Assembly: GCA_030837825.1 (NCBI GenBank)
Contig: JAUQYB010000117.1
Location: forward strand, 1-29,809
Source: Albidovulum sp.
Lineage (GTDB): Bacteria > Pseudomonadota > Alphaproteobacteria > Rhodobacterales > Rhodobacteraceae
Length of the DNA: 29,809 nucleotides
Direction of reading: 5' to 3'
In this document: positions 18,460-28,755 of the stretch, one piece after another
How positions within the stretch are numbered: position 1 is the first letter of the stretch
Layout: each line of letters begins with the position of its first letter
Notes under the pieces: model-generated
Database searches by the model: none
What the model was told of the DNA's origin: nothing
The model's input: only the letters and a program-made list of their open reading frames with translations
Made by a program: the position numbers and the translations under genes

Positions 18460-21015
18460 GTGATCCGTTTCGTCCTATCCTTCATCGGCGCCCTCTTTAG
18501 CTGGCTCGTCACCGGGCTGGCCTTTGCCGCGCTGACGGTCGGGGCGATCTTCTGGATGTACAGCCGCGACCTGCCCGACCACGAATACCTTGCCCGCTAC
18601 ACGCCGAAGACGATCAGCCGCATCTATTCGGGCGAGGGCCGGCTGATGGACGAATTCGCCACCGAGCGGCGCATCTTCGCACCGATCGAGGAGATCCCGC
18701 CCCTGGTCAGGGAAGCCTTCATCTCGGCCGAGGACAAGAATTTCTATTCCCACCAGGGCTTCGACACCCGCGGCATGGCCGGGGCGCTCTGGGATGCGAT
18801 CCGCACCCGCGGCCAGACGCTCCGCGGCGCCTCGACCATTCCCCAGCAGGTGGCCAAGAACTTCCTTCTGGGCGGCGAGCGCACGGCCGAGCGGAAGATC
18901 AAGGAACTGGTGCTCGCCAACCGGCTGGTGAACACGCTGCCGCGCGACAAGATCCTTGAGCTTTACCTCAACGAGATCGACCTCGGCTTCCTGTCGTTCG
19001 GCGTCGCCTCGGCGGCGCAGACCTATTTCAACAAGACCCTCGCCGAACTGACGCCGGAAGAGGCCGCCTATCTGGCCGCCCTTCCGAAGGCCCCCTACAG
19101 CTACCATCCGGTCAAGAACCGCGAGGCGGCGATCGAGCGGCGCAACTACGTGCTGCACGAGATGTTCCAGAACGGATACCTCGACAAGGCCACGCTGGAC
19201 ACCGCGCTTGCGGCGCCGTTGAAGACCGTCCAGGGCGGCGAATACCCGTCGTTCAAGAGCGCGCTTCCGCCGCGCGACTACTTCACCGACGAAATCCGCC
19301 GGCAGCTTTCCAAGAGCTTCGGCGAGGAGGAATTCTTCGGTGGCGGGCTGTCGATCCGTGCCACCGTCGACCCCGAGATGCAGGTTTCCGCCGCCGAGGC
19401 GCTGCAGGAGGCGCTGGAGAAATACGACCGGTCGCAGGGTGTCTGGCGCGGCACCCGCAAGACCCTGCCGGCCGAGGTGCTCGGCTCGGAAGCGGACTGG
19501 CGCCGCGCGCTGGCCGAGACCGAGGTGCCGCGCGACATCCCCGGCTGGCTGCCCGCGGTGGTGCTCGAGGTCGGCGAAAAGTCGGCGCGTCTCGGGATCG
19601 AGGGCGTCTCGGACGACGAGGACGGGCACTGGATCGCGGCCGAGGACGTGACCTGGGCGAGGAAGCGCCTGGAGGGCGGCAAGCTCGGCCCGAAGGCGAA
19701 GACGGCGGGTGACCTCGTCGCGGTGGGTGATGTGGTCATGGTCGCGGCGCTTGCCAACGAGGACGGCTCGTTCAAGCGCTGGTCGCTCAGGCAGGTGCCC
19801 GAGGTCGAGGGCGGCTTCATGGCGATGGACGTCAACACCGGCCGGGTGATCGCCATGCAGGGCGGCTTTTCCTATCAGTCCTCGGTCTTCAACCGGGCGA
19901 CGCAGGCGCAGCGCCAGCCGGGCTCGTCGTTCAAGCCCTTCGTCTATGCCGCGGCACTCGATTCCGGCTTTTCGCCCGCGACCATCGTCGTCGACGCGCC
20001 GATTGAGGTGGACACGCCGCAGGGTCTCTGGCGGCCCAAGAACGCGTCGAACAAGTTCTACGGGCCGACGCCGATGCGCACCGGCATCGAGCAGTCGCGC
20101 AACCTGATGACGGTCCGCATCGCCGAGGAGATCGGCATGCAGACGGTCGCTGGCTATGCCGAGCGTTTCGGTGTCTACGACCATCTGGAGCCGTTCCTGG
20201 CCAATGCGCTCGGCGCCCAGGAAACCACGCTCTTCAAGATGGTGGCGGCCTATGCGATGTTCGCCAACGGCGGCGAGCGGGTTGAGCCCACGCTCGTCGA
20301 CCGGGTACAGGACCGCTGGGGCCGGACGATCTACCGCCACGACCAGCGCCAGTGCGCGGACTGCAAGCTGGCGAGCCTCGATCCCGGCCAGGCGCCGCGG
20401 ATCACCTCGGACCGCGAGCGGGTTATGGACCCGGTCACCGCCTATCAGTTGACCTCGATGTTGCAGGGCGTGGTGCTGCGCGGCTCGGGCTCGGGCGTGA
20501 ACCTGCCGGTGCCGGTCGCGGGCAAGACCGGCACGACGAACGACGCCAAGGACGTCTGGTTCATCGGCTTCACCTCGAACATCGTCGCGGGCTGCTACAT
20601 GGGCTACGACCAGCCGCGCACGCTGGGGCCGGGGGCCTATGGCGGCACGCTCTGCGTGCCGGTCTTCAACGCCTTCATGAAAGAGGCGGTGAAGAAATAC
20701 GGCGGGTCGGACTTCAGGGTGCCGCCGGGCGGGCATTTCATCAAGATCAACCGCTTCACCGGCGAACGCCTGCCCGACGACGCTTCGGGCGACTTCGTCC
20801 AGGCCGAATATTTCCGCGACGGCGAGATTCCGATCTTCGGCATCGGCGCGATGGTCGACGGCGGTTTCGCGATGGGCCAGAACCTGCCGCTCTATGCCTA
20901 TGGCGAGATCGGCGGCGACGAGGGCGGAACCACGGTCACAACATCGACCGGCGAGACCAGGGTGATCCCCAAGAAGGCCGATTTCGGCACGCTGAGCGCG
21001 GGCGGGCTTTACTGA
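18460..21015 (+). CDS. Penicillin-binding protein 1A (class A PBP)
   Basis: The product has 851 aa and is a bifunctional peptidoglycan synthase anchored in the inner membrane by a helix at about residues 10-34. The GT51 glycosyltransferase domain has catalytic E91 in ISAEDKNFYSH, then GASTIPQQVAKNFLL and the KILELYLNEIDLGF segment. An OB-like insertion typical of PBP1A follows (about 330-440). The transpeptidase domain has S489-x-x-K492 (GSSFKPF), S546-R-N548 and K689-T-G-T-T. The gene name mrcA or ponA would fit. The start is GTG at 18460: GGGAG lies 6 nt upstream, a strong promoter lies 26 nt upstream, and the membrane anchor begins immediately. The longer frame from 18262 runs into the amidase gene and is not supported. 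Confidence 0.96.
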   Translation: MIRFVLSFIGALFSWLVTGLAFAALTVGAIFWMYSRDLPDHEYLARYTPKTISRIYSGEGRLMDEFATERRIFAPIEEIPPLVREAFISAEDKNFYSHQGFDTRGMAGALWDAIRTRGQTLRGASTIPQQVAKNFLLGGERTAERKIKELVLANRLVNTLPRDKILELYLNEIDLGFLSFGVASAAQTYFNKTLAELTPEEAAYLAALPKAPYSYHPVKNREAAIERRNYVLHEMFQNGYLDKATLDTALAAPLKTVQGGEYPSFKSALPPRDYFTDEIRRQLSKSFGEEEFFGGGLSIRATVDPEMQVSAAEALQEALEKYDRSQGVWRGTRKTLPAEVLGSEADWRRALAETEVPRDIPGWLPAVVLEVGEKSARLGIEGVSDDEDGHWIAAEDVTWARKRLEGGKLGPKAKTAGDLVAVGDVVMVAALANEDGSFKRWSLRQVPEVEGGFMAMDVNTGRVIAMQGGFSYQSSVFNRATQAQRQPGSSFKPFVYAAALDSGFSPATIVVDAPIEVDTPQGLWRPKNASNKFYGPTPMRTGIEQSRNLMTVRIAEEIGMQTVAGYAERFGVYDHLEPFLANALGAQETTLFKMVAAYAMFANGGERVEPTLVDRVQDRWGRTIYRHDQRQCADCKLASLDPGQAPRITSDRERVMDPVTAYQLTSMLQGVVLRGSGSGVNLPVPVAGKTGTTNDAKDVWFIGFTSNIVAGCYMGYDQPRTLGPGAYGGTLCVPVFNAFMKEAVKKYGGSDFRVPPGGHFIKINRFTGERLPDDASGDFVQAEYFRDGEIPIFGIGAMVDGGFAMGQNLPLYAYGEIGGDEGGTTVTTSTGETRVIPKKADFGTLSAGGLY

Positions 21016-21036
21016 CGGCGGGGCGCGCGCGGGAGA

Positions 21037-21252
21037 TCAGATGCCGAGCAGCCGACAGAGGCGGCGGGTGGTGTCAGGGCGCTTCGCCAGGTCGACGACG
21101 CTCGGAAGCTCCGCCCGCCGCATCGTCCTCTCGATCCAGTCGGTTCGGCACGGGCCGCCGCGCGGGCTGGCGAATGAGCCGCCACGCCACGCGATGACGG
21201 CGGACGCCTGTGCCAGCGTCGGCGTGTCCTGCCCGGTGCGAAGTCCCGTCAT
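21037..21252 (-). CDS. Small protein of unknown function (71 aa)
   Basis: I do not recognise this protein. A real gene is supported by three signs: AGAGGGGG lies 6 nt upstream of the ATG at 21252, nearly all codons end in G or C (roughly 60 of 71, the pattern of coding frames here), and it fits the gap after PBP1A without overlap. The protein is soluble and basic, with GGSFASPRGGPCRTDWIERT in the middle and two short helical segments (TLAQASAVIAW, ELPSVVDLAKRPDTTRRLCRLLG). There is no signal peptide or membrane helix. It converges on PBP1A (21 nt between stops) and is upstream of nothing on its own strand except that gene end. An overlapping plus-strand frame (21041-21268) has no ribosome-binding site. 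Confidence 0.65.
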   Translation of the reverse strand: MTGLRTGQDTPTLAQASAVIAWRGGSFASPRGGPCRTDWIERTMRRAELPSVVDLAKRPDTTRRLCRLLGI

Positions 21253-21364
21253 GTCAGACCCCCTCTGACGCAACTTTCCGGGAAACGGCTTAACAAACGA
21301 TTGCGGCGGGATTCCGCCGGATTTGGCAAGAATTCTGGGAGGTTGCGTGGCAGGGCAAGGGAAA

Positions 21365-21386
21365 GGGGCGCCCCTTCGGGCGCCCC
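21365..21386 (-). terminator. Intrinsic terminator of glnA
   Basis: A perfect 9-bp stem GGGGCGCCC/GGGCGCCCC with a 4-nt loop lies 24 nt after the glnA stop. On the minus strand it is followed by TTTCCCTT, a short T-rich tract. Confidence 0.8.
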
Positions 21387-21409
21387 CCCGGTGATGGTTC
21401 CGCTGCCGG

Positions 21410-22816
21410 TCAGCAGCTATAGTACATCTGGTATTCGATCGGGTGCGGCGTGTGTTCGTAGGCGTAGACCTCTTCCCACTTGAGCGCCACGTAGCCGTCG
21501 ATCTGGTCGCGGGTGAAGACGTCGCCCGCCAGAAGGAAGTCGTGGTCCTTCTCCAGTTCCTCCAGCGCCTCGCGCAGGGAACCGCAGACGGTCGGAATCT
21601 CGGCCAATTCCTCGGGCGGCAGGTCGTAGAGATCCTTGTCCGACGCGGGGCCCGGGTCGACCTTGTTCCTGATCCCGTCGAGCCCCGCCATCAGGAGGGC
21701 CGCAAAGCACAGGTAGGGGTTGGCCGAGGGGTCGGGGAAACGCGCCTCGACGCGCTTGGCCTTGGGGCTTTCGGTCCAGGGAATGCGGACGCAGCCCGAG
21801 CGGTTGCGGGCCGAATAGGCGCGCAGCACCGGCGCCTCGAATCCGGGGATCAGCCGCTTGTAGCTGTTGGTGCCCGGGTTGGTGAAGGCGTTGAGCGCCT
21901 TGGCGTGCCTCAGGATGCCGCCGATGAACCACAGCGCCTCCTGGGAAAGGTCGGCATACTTGTCGCCCGCGAACAGCGGCCTGCCGTCCTTCCAGATCGA
22001 CATGTTGACATGCATCCCCGAGCCGTTGTCGCCCTTCATCGGCTTCGGCATGAAGGTGACGGTCTTGCCGTAGGCGGCCGCCACGTTGTGGATGACATAC
22101 TTGTATTTCAGGATGTTGTCGGCCTGTTCGGTCAGCCCGCCGAAGATCAGACCGAGCTCGTGCTGGCAGGTCGCCACCTCGTGGTGGTGCTTGTCGACCT
22201 TCAGCCCCATGCGCTTCATCGTCGAAAGCATCTCCGAGCGGATGTCCTGTCCCTCGTCGGCGGGGTTCACCGGGAAGTAGCCGCCCTTGTAGGTCGGCCG
22301 GTGGCCGAGGTTGCCGGTCTCGAATTCCGCGTCGGTGTTCCAGGCGGCGTGTTCGGCGTCGATCTGGTAGGAGACCTTGTTCGGCGCCACCGAATAGCGG
22401 ACGTCGTCGAAGAGGAAGAACTCGGCCTCGGGGCCGAAATAGGCGGTGTCGCCGATGCCGGAGGCCTTGAGGTAGGCCTCGGCCTTGACGGCGGTCCCGC
22501 GCGGGTCGCGGCTGTAGGGTTCGCCGGTGTCGGGCTCGACGACGTTGCAATGGATGCACATCGTCTTCTCGGCATAGAACGGGTCGATGTAGATCGAGTT
22601 CGGATCGGGAATGAGCTTCATGTCCGACTGGTCGATCGACTTCCATCCGGCGATGGAGGAGCCGTCGAACATGAAGCCTTCCTCGAAGAAGTCCTCGTCG
22701 ACGAGGTCGGCGATCAGCGTCACATGCTGGAGCCGCCCGCGCGGGTCGGTGAAGCGGACGTCGACATATTCGACCTCCTCGTCCTTCATGAGCTTCAGGG
22801 CGTTCTTTACGCTCAT
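21410..22816 (-). CDS. glnA: Glutamine synthetase, type I
   Basis: The product has 468 aa, the standard length. It makes glutamine from glutamate, ammonia and ATP as a cytosolic dodecamer. Signatures are the N-terminal beta-grasp with FDGSSIAGWK, the ATP-site motif KPMKGDNGSGMHVNMS, and the glutamate-binding NRSGCVRIPW. The adenylylation tyrosine is at position 397 (KDLYDLPPEE), as in E. coli, so regulation by adenylyltransferase GlnE is likely. The glnB gene lies 48 nt upstream in the same direction, the usual alphaproteobacterial glnB-glnA operon. The ATG at 22816 has AAGGA about 10 nt upstream. A terminator follows. Confidence 0.98.
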   Translation of the reverse strand: MSVKNALKLMKDEEVEYVDVRFTDPRGRLQHVTLIADLVDEDFFEEGFMFDGSSIAGWKSIDQSDMKLIPDPNSIYIDPFYAEKTMCIHCNVVEPDTGEPYSRDPRGTAVKAEAYLKASGIGDTAYFGPEAEFFLFDDVRYSVAPNKVSYQIDAEHAAWNTDAEFETGNLGHRPTYKGGYFPVNPADEGQDIRSEMLSTMKRMGLKVDKHHHEVATCQHELGLIFGGLTEQADNILKYKYVIHNVAAAYGKTVTFMPKPMKGDNGSGMHVNMSIWKDGRPLFAGDKYADLSQEALWFIGGILRHAKALNAFTNPGTNSYKRLIPGFEAPVLRAYSARNRSGCVRIPWTESPKAKRVEARFPDPSANPYLCFAALLMAGLDGIRNKVDPGPASDKDLYDLPPEELAEIPTVCGSLREALEELEKDHDFLLAGDVFTRDQIDGYVALKWEEVYAYEHTPHPIEYQMYYSC

Positions 22817-22864
22817 CTCGTGCTGTCCTTCTTCTGGAGCGTGGGTCGGGCGGAGGCCCGGAAT

Positions 22865-25076
<2,212 letters not shown>

Positions 25077-25080
25077 CCCG

Positions 25081-25106
25081 GCGTTTCTTCGTTGCGCAAA
25101 TACCCC
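25081..25106 (-). repeat. Dispersed 26-nt intergenic repeat, copy 3
   Basis: On the minus strand it reads GGGGTATTTGCGCAACGAAG, continuing AAACGC. It matches copies 1 and 2 except in a CG/GC swap and the last few bases. It lies 48 nt past the 3' end of the minus-strand Hint gene, in the same orientation, and fills the short convergent gap after nnr. A GCGGA/TCCGC hairpin precedes the core. Confidence 0.8.
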
Positions 25107-25154
25107 CGCGCGGAGCGCTTCCGCCGGCTGCCGCGGGCGAACGGCCCCCGGCTT

Positions 25155-25703
25155 TCACTCGGCGGCGAGCCGCGGCTCGTCCGCTGCGCCCAGGGCGGCG
25201 CAGGCGATCTCCAGCCCCTCGGCATAGATCACTTGAGGGCTGTCGAACCTCAACTCGTAGAGCCGGAGCGAGAGTACCGCGACGGGCGCGACGCTTTCGC
25301 CGTCGGCCAGCCGCTCGACCGGGACGACGACCTCGCGCGCGCCGAAAAGCGCCTCTGCCCGCCAGTCGCGGATCAGGATCGGCGTTTCGGCCGGCAGGAT
25401 CAGATCCTGTTCCGGCCTTTCATGGCCGAGCGCGCCCGCCGCGATGCGGATCGCGGGGCCGGAGTAGCGGTGCACCGTGACCGCGCGCACGATGCGCATC
25501 CCGTCGCGGGTGATGATCCTGTCGCCGGCTTCGATGAAATCGACGGGAAGCGCCCCGTCCAGGGTCAGGATGACCGTCCCGGCCGCGATCCCCGTCGCCG
25601 CCAGGCTCGGCGCCGCCGAGCCCGCCCTCGTGAAGCCTGTCGCCTTCCGGCGCATGCCGGCGTCTTCCGCGCCGTGCACAAGACCCGTCGTTCTGTCCGA
25701 CAT
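25155..25703 (-). CDS. Stand-alone Hint-domain protein (Hint_2-like), apparently degenerate
   Basis: The product has 182 aa. Residues about 38-165 match the Hedgehog/intein-like Hint_2 domain found in many Rhodobacterales proteins: GIAAGTVILTLDGALPVDFI, GDRIITRDG, the ALGHERPEQDLIL segment and LFGAREVVVPVERLADG. In intact members a catalytic Cys or Ser begins the block and a SPxHR motif follows the DLxL strand. Here Gly stands in the first position and PAETPIL replaces the histidine segment. Self-splicing or cleavage is therefore unlikely; the fold may act as a binding domain. The ATG at 25703 has AGAGGGG upstream. TTGACA on the minus strand at 25748-25753 is a consensus -35, but the paired -10 is poor. 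Confidence 0.82.
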   Translation of the reverse strand: MSDRTTGLVHGAEDAGMRRKATGFTRAGSAAPSLAATGIAAGTVILTLDGALPVDFIEAGDRIITRDGMRIVRAVTVHRYSGPAIRIAAGALGHERPEQDLILPAETPILIRDWRAEALFGAREVVVPVERLADGESVAPVAVLSLRLYELRFDSPQVIYAEGLEIACAALGAADEPRLAAE

Positions 25704-25873
25704 GGGGTCCCCCTCTATGTGCTGCCTCGATTTTTTCTTTCAGAATATGTCAAGATTGCGTTAACGGCGAGCAATTTCTGGGGCGGCTTTTTCCCCCTCG
25801 CATGCGCGGGCGACTCTTGCTAGAAGGGCGCGGATTTGGGGAGCGGTCCCAGACCGGGCCGCCCTTGCGCATT
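25704..25873. promoter_or_regulatory. Divergent region between the Hint gene and tRNA-Leu
   Basis: This 170-nt region is AT-rich near 25730-25790, unlike most of the window. It holds a perfect TTGACA (minus, 25748-25753) for the Hint gene. For the tRNA, TTGCTAGAAG (25817-25826) contains a TAGAAG -10, but no good -35. The same TCTTGCTAGA string recurs at the HD gene promoter (27413-27422). Confidence 0.45.
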
Positions 25874-25958
25874 GCGGGTGTGGCGAAACTGGCAGACGCA
25901 CCAGATTTAGGTTCTGGCGCCCACGGGCGTGGGGGTTCAAGTCCCTCCACCCGCACCA
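25874..25958 (+). tRNA. tRNA-Leu (anticodon TAG)
   Basis: An 85-nt class II tRNA with a long variable arm. The acceptor GCGGGTG (25874-25880) pairs with CACCCGC (25948-25954), followed by discriminator A and an encoded CCA (25956-25958). The anticodon stem CCAGA/TCTGG encloses TTTAGGT with anticodon TAG, which reads CTN codons. The tig start codon is only 20 nt downstream. Confidence 0.97.
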
Positions 25959-25977
25959 CGAGGAAAAGGACAAGGGA

Positions 25978-27312
25978 ATGCAGGTCACCGAGACCCTGAA
26001 AGACGGCCTGAAGCGCAGCTACACGATCACGGTGCCCGCCGCCGATCTGGACGCGAAAGTGAACGACAAGCTCGTCGAGGCGCAGCCCGAGATCGAGATG
26101 AAGGGCTTCCGCAAGGGCAAGGTGCCGATGCCGATCCTGCGCAAGCAGTTCGGCGAGCGGCTTCTCGGCGACGCGATGCAGGATGCGATCGACGGGGCGA
26201 TGAAGCAGCACTTCGACGAGACCGGTGACCGCCCGGCATTGCAGCCGAAGGTCGAGATGAAGGGCGGCGAGGCCTGGAAGCAGGGCGACGATGTCGTGGT
26301 GGAAATGTCCTACGAGGCGCTGCCGGCGATCCCCGAGGTGGACCTGTCCGGGATCAAGCTCGACAAGCTCGTGGTGAAGGCCGACGACAAGGCCATCCAG
26401 GAAGCGCTCGAGAACCTCGCCGGTTCGGCCAAGAGCTTCGAGGACCGCAAGAAGGGCGCCAAGGCCAAGGAAGGCGACCAGGTGGTGATCGACTTCAAGG
26501 GCTCCATCGACGGCGAGGCCTTCGAGGGCGGCGCGGGCGAGGATTATCCGCTGGAGCTTGGCTCGGGCTCGTTCATCCCCGGCTTCGAGGATCAGCTGAT
26601 CGGCGCCAAGGCGGGCGACGAGGTCGCGGTGAAGGTGAGCTTCCCGGCAGAATACGGTGCCAAGCATCTGGCCGGCAAGGACGCGGTCTTCGACTGCACG
26701 GTGAAGGCGGTGAAGGCGCCCAAGGCCGCCGAGATCGACGACGAACTGGCCAAACGGTTCGGGGCGGAAAGCCTCGAGGCGCTGAAGGGCCAGATCGCCG
26801 AGCGGCTGGAGACGGAATATGCCGGTGCGGCGCGCCAGGTGATGAAGCGGGCGCTGCTGGATGCGCTGGACAAGCTGGTGACGTTCGATCTGCCGCCGAG
26901 CCTCGTCGAGGCCGAGGCGCACCAGATCGCACACCAGCTCTGGCATGACGAGCATCCCGAGGAGCACGGCCACAACCACGGTTCGATCGAACCCGGCGAC
27001 GAGCACAACAAGCTTGCCGAACGCCGGGTGCGGCTCGGGCTTCTGCTCGCCGAGATCGGCCGCAAGGAGAAGGTCGAGGTGACCGACGCCGAGATGACCC
27101 AGGCGGTGCTCCAGCAGGCACGGCAGTATCCGGGGCAGGAACGCGCCTTCTTTGATTTCGTCCAGAAGAATCCGCAGATGCAGCAGCAGCTCCGCGCCCC
27201 GATCTTCGAGGACAAGGTGGTGGACCTGGTCTTCGCCGGCGCCAAGGTGACGGAAAAGGACGTGTCCAAGGACAAGCTCCAGAAGGCTGTCGAGGCGCTC
27301 GACGAGCTTTGA
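25978..27312 (+). CDS. tig: Trigger factor (ribosome-associated chaperone, PPIase)
   Basis: The product has 444 aa, a normal length. The N-terminal ribosome-binding domain carries the signature GFRKGKVP (43-50), which docks on ribosomal protein L23. The FKBP-type peptidyl-prolyl isomerase domain spans about 160-245 ([40 protein letters not shown]), and the helical C-terminal arms follow. A His-rich stretch ([21 protein letters not shown]) lies in the C-terminal domain and may be a lineage-specific loop able to bind metal. AAGGA lies about 9 nt before the ATG. The gene sits directly behind tRNA-Leu and is followed by a strong hairpin terminator. Confidence 0.98.
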   Translation: MQVTETLKDGLKRSYTITVPAADLDAKVNDKLVEAQPEIEMKGFRKGKVPMPILRKQFGERLLGDAMQDAIDGAMKQHFDETGDRPALQPKVEMKGGEAWKQGDDVVVEMSYEALPAIPEVDLSGIKLDKLVVKADDKAIQEALENLAGSAKSFEDRKKGAKAKEGDQVVIDFKGSIDGEAFEGGAGEDYPLELGSGSFIPGFEDQLIGAKAGDEVAVKVSFPAEYGAKHLAGKDAVFDCTVKAVKAPKAAEIDDELAKRFGAESLEALKGQIAERLETEYAGAARQVMKRALLDALDKLVTFDLPPSLVEAEAHQIAHQLWHDEHPEEHGHNHGSIEPGDEHNKLAERRVRLGLLLAEIGRKEKVEVTDAEMTQAVLQQARQYPGQERAFFDFVQKNPQMQQQLRAPIFEDKVVDLVFAGAKVTEKDVSKDKLQKAVEALDEL

Positions 27313-27315
27313 GGC

Positions 27316-27375
27316 CGCGGCGCAGCCGCGACTTTCAAGAGAAAGGGCTGCGCCGCGGGCGCGGCCCTTTTCGTT
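27316..27375 (+). terminator. Terminator of tig
   Basis: A perfect 12-bp stem CGCGGCGCAGCC/GGCTGCGCCGCG (27316-27327 and 27346-27357) encloses a second 5-bp stem CTTTC/GAAAG with an AAGA loop. It is followed by GGCGCGGCCCTTTTCGTTTC. It begins 4 nt after the stop codon. Confidence 0.85.
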
Positions 27376-27395
27376 TCGGGGCGCGGCAATGGCGC

Positions 27396-27423
27396 TTGAC
27401 CCCTATGCAGGTCTTGCTAGAGT
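27396..27423 (+). promoter_or_regulatory. Candidate sigma-70 promoter of the HD-domain gene
   Basis: TTGACC (27396-27401) and TAGAGT (27418-27423) are separated by 16 nt and lie 20 nt after the tig terminator. The predicted leader before the ATG at 27550 is about 120 nt, long enough for regulation, but I see no riboswitch-like structure. Confidence 0.55.
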
Positions 27424-27549
27424 GAGGGCGGGCACCGGCTGCCCTTTCCCAATCACACCAGGACTTTGCGCCACGGGTTCCCGCCTGGCCTCCGCCCGCA
27501 TCCTGCGGCCGGATCCGGCGCGCCCTCGTTCCGCAGGAAAGGAGAACGC

Positions 27550-28089
27550 ATGGAGACATCCATCATTGCACGGGCGCGCGCCTTCGCCCTTGCCCGGCAT
27601 CACGGGCAGACCCGCAAGGACGCGGCACGGACGCCGTACTGGACGCACCTCGAAGAGGTCGCAGCCCTCGTCGCCGGTTTCGGCGGCGATGAGGAGATCG
27701 TCGTGGCGGCATGGCTTCACGACACGGTGGAGGATTGCCCGCCGACCAGCCTCGGCGAGATCGGGGCGGAGTTCGGGCCCCGGGTTTGCGCCATTGTCGC
27801 GGAAGTGACGGACGACAAGACTCTCGATCCTGCTGAACGCAAGCGGCTTCAGATCGCCACCGCCCCGGCCAAGTCCCAAGCCGCCGCGCTGGTCAAGCTC
27901 TGCGACAAGATCAGCAACGTCCGCTCGGTTGGCGAAACGCCGCCGCACGACTGGCCGCAGTGGCGCCGGGTCGCCTATCTCGACTGGGCCGAAGAGGTCG
28001 TCGGGGGATTGCGCGGCGTGCCGGACGCGGCGCTGGTGAGGTTTCGCGCCGTTCTGGAAAGCGCGCGCGCGACGGCCGGGCAGCGCTGA
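27550..28089 (+). CDS. HD-domain phosphohydrolase, Mesh1/SpoT-hydrolase-like
   Basis: The product has 179 aa, the size of single-domain small alarmone hydrolases. The metal and substrate motifs of the RelA/SpoT hydrolase domain occur in order: GQTRKD (19-24), PYWTH with H33, AAWLHDTVED with H57, D58, E61 and D62, and VKLCDKISNVRS with K116, D119 and N123. The positions fit animal Mesh1 (R24, H35, H61, D62, E65, D66, D122, N126) almost one for one. It probably hydrolyses ppGpp, or NADPH as reported for Mesh1. No synthetase or regulatory domain is present. It has AAGGAG 5-6 nt before the ATG and probably its own promoter. It converges on pmtA with only 9 nt between stop codons. Confidence 0.88.
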   Translation: METSIIARARAFALARHHGQTRKDAARTPYWTHLEEVAALVAGFGGDEEIVVAAWLHDTVEDCPPTSLGEIGAEFGPRVCAIVAEVTDDKTLDPAERKRLQIATAPAKSQAAALVKLCDKISNVRSVGETPPHDWPQWRRVAYLDWAEEVVGGLRGVPDAALVRFRAVLESARATAGQR

Positions 28090-28098
28090 CGGCGCGGC

Positions 28099-28755
28099 TC
28101 AGGCGGCGGCCTGCGCCGCCTCTCGTTTCCTCTGGACGAGAAAGGTGAAGATGCCGAAGGGCGGCACCGGCCGCGATGCGGCGACGCTGAGCGAGGGGAC
28201 GCCGAGAACCCGGCCGAGCGCGAAATCCGAATGCCAGCCGATCACATCGGCCAGCGGCGCGAAGAGCCGTTCGAGCGAGGCGAGCAAACCCTTGTCGCGA
28301 GCGAAGTGGCCGACAATCAGGACCTCGCCCCCCGGTTTGCAGACCCGCGCCATCTCTTCCATCACCCTCTCGGGCTCGGGCACGACCGAGATCACGTGCA
28401 TGGCGACCACGGTGTCGAAATGGCCGTCCGGGAAGGCCAGGGCGCGGGCGTCCATCTCGGACAGGCGCGCGACATGGGCGAGCTTCTGCTCGGCCACCTT
28501 GGCCCTCGCCTTGTCGAGCATCTCGGCCGAGACGTCGATCCCGGTCACCTCGAGGTGGGGCGCGTAGCGGTCGAGCGAGAGGCCGGTGCCGACGCCGATC
28601 TCGAGCACCCGGCCGCCACGGCGGTTGATGTGCTCGACCGCACGGCGCCGGCCGGCCTGGCTGATCCGGCCGAAGGTGAAATCGTAGATCGGCGCCCAGT
28701 AGCGGTAGGATGTCTTGACGGCGGCAAGTTCCAAGGCAGTCCCCTTGTCGGTCAT
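28099..28755 (-). CDS. pmtA: Phosphatidylethanolamine N-methyltransferase
   Basis: The product has 218 aa and is a class I SAM-dependent methyltransferase. Motif I is VLEIGVGTGLS (50-60), the acidic residue after strand 2 is in VTGIDVSAEML, and motif II/III is DTVVAMHVISVVP with CKPGGEVLIVGHF. The N-terminal YRYWAPIYDFTFGRI and the overall length fit the Rhodobacter sphaeroides PmtA type, which methylates phosphatidylethanolamine up to three times to give phosphatidylcholine. The ATG at 28755 overlaps the TGA of pssA (ATGA at 28752-28755). With psd further upstream, the operon covers phosphatidylserine to phosphatidylcholine, which strongly supports the PmtA role over a generic methyltransferase. 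Confidence 0.92.
   Translation of the reverse strand: MTDKGTALELAAVKTSYRYWAPIYDFTFGRISQAGRRRAVEHINRRGGRVLEIGVGTGLSLDRYAPHLEVTGIDVSAEMLDKARAKVAEQKLAHVARLSEMDARALAFPDGHFDTVVAMHVISVVPEPERVMEEMARVCKPGGEVLIVGHFARDKGLLASLERLFAPLADVIGWHSDFALGRVLGVPSLSVAASRPVPPFGIFTFLVQRKREAAQAAA
28101..28121. terminator. Hairpin at the convergent HD gene / pmtA junction
   Basis: AGGCGGCG-GCCTG-CGCCGCCT forms a perfect 8-bp stem inside the last codons of pmtA, 12 nt after the HD gene stop. It has no clear T run, so it is only a possible terminator of the plus-strand gene. Confidence 0.4.
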
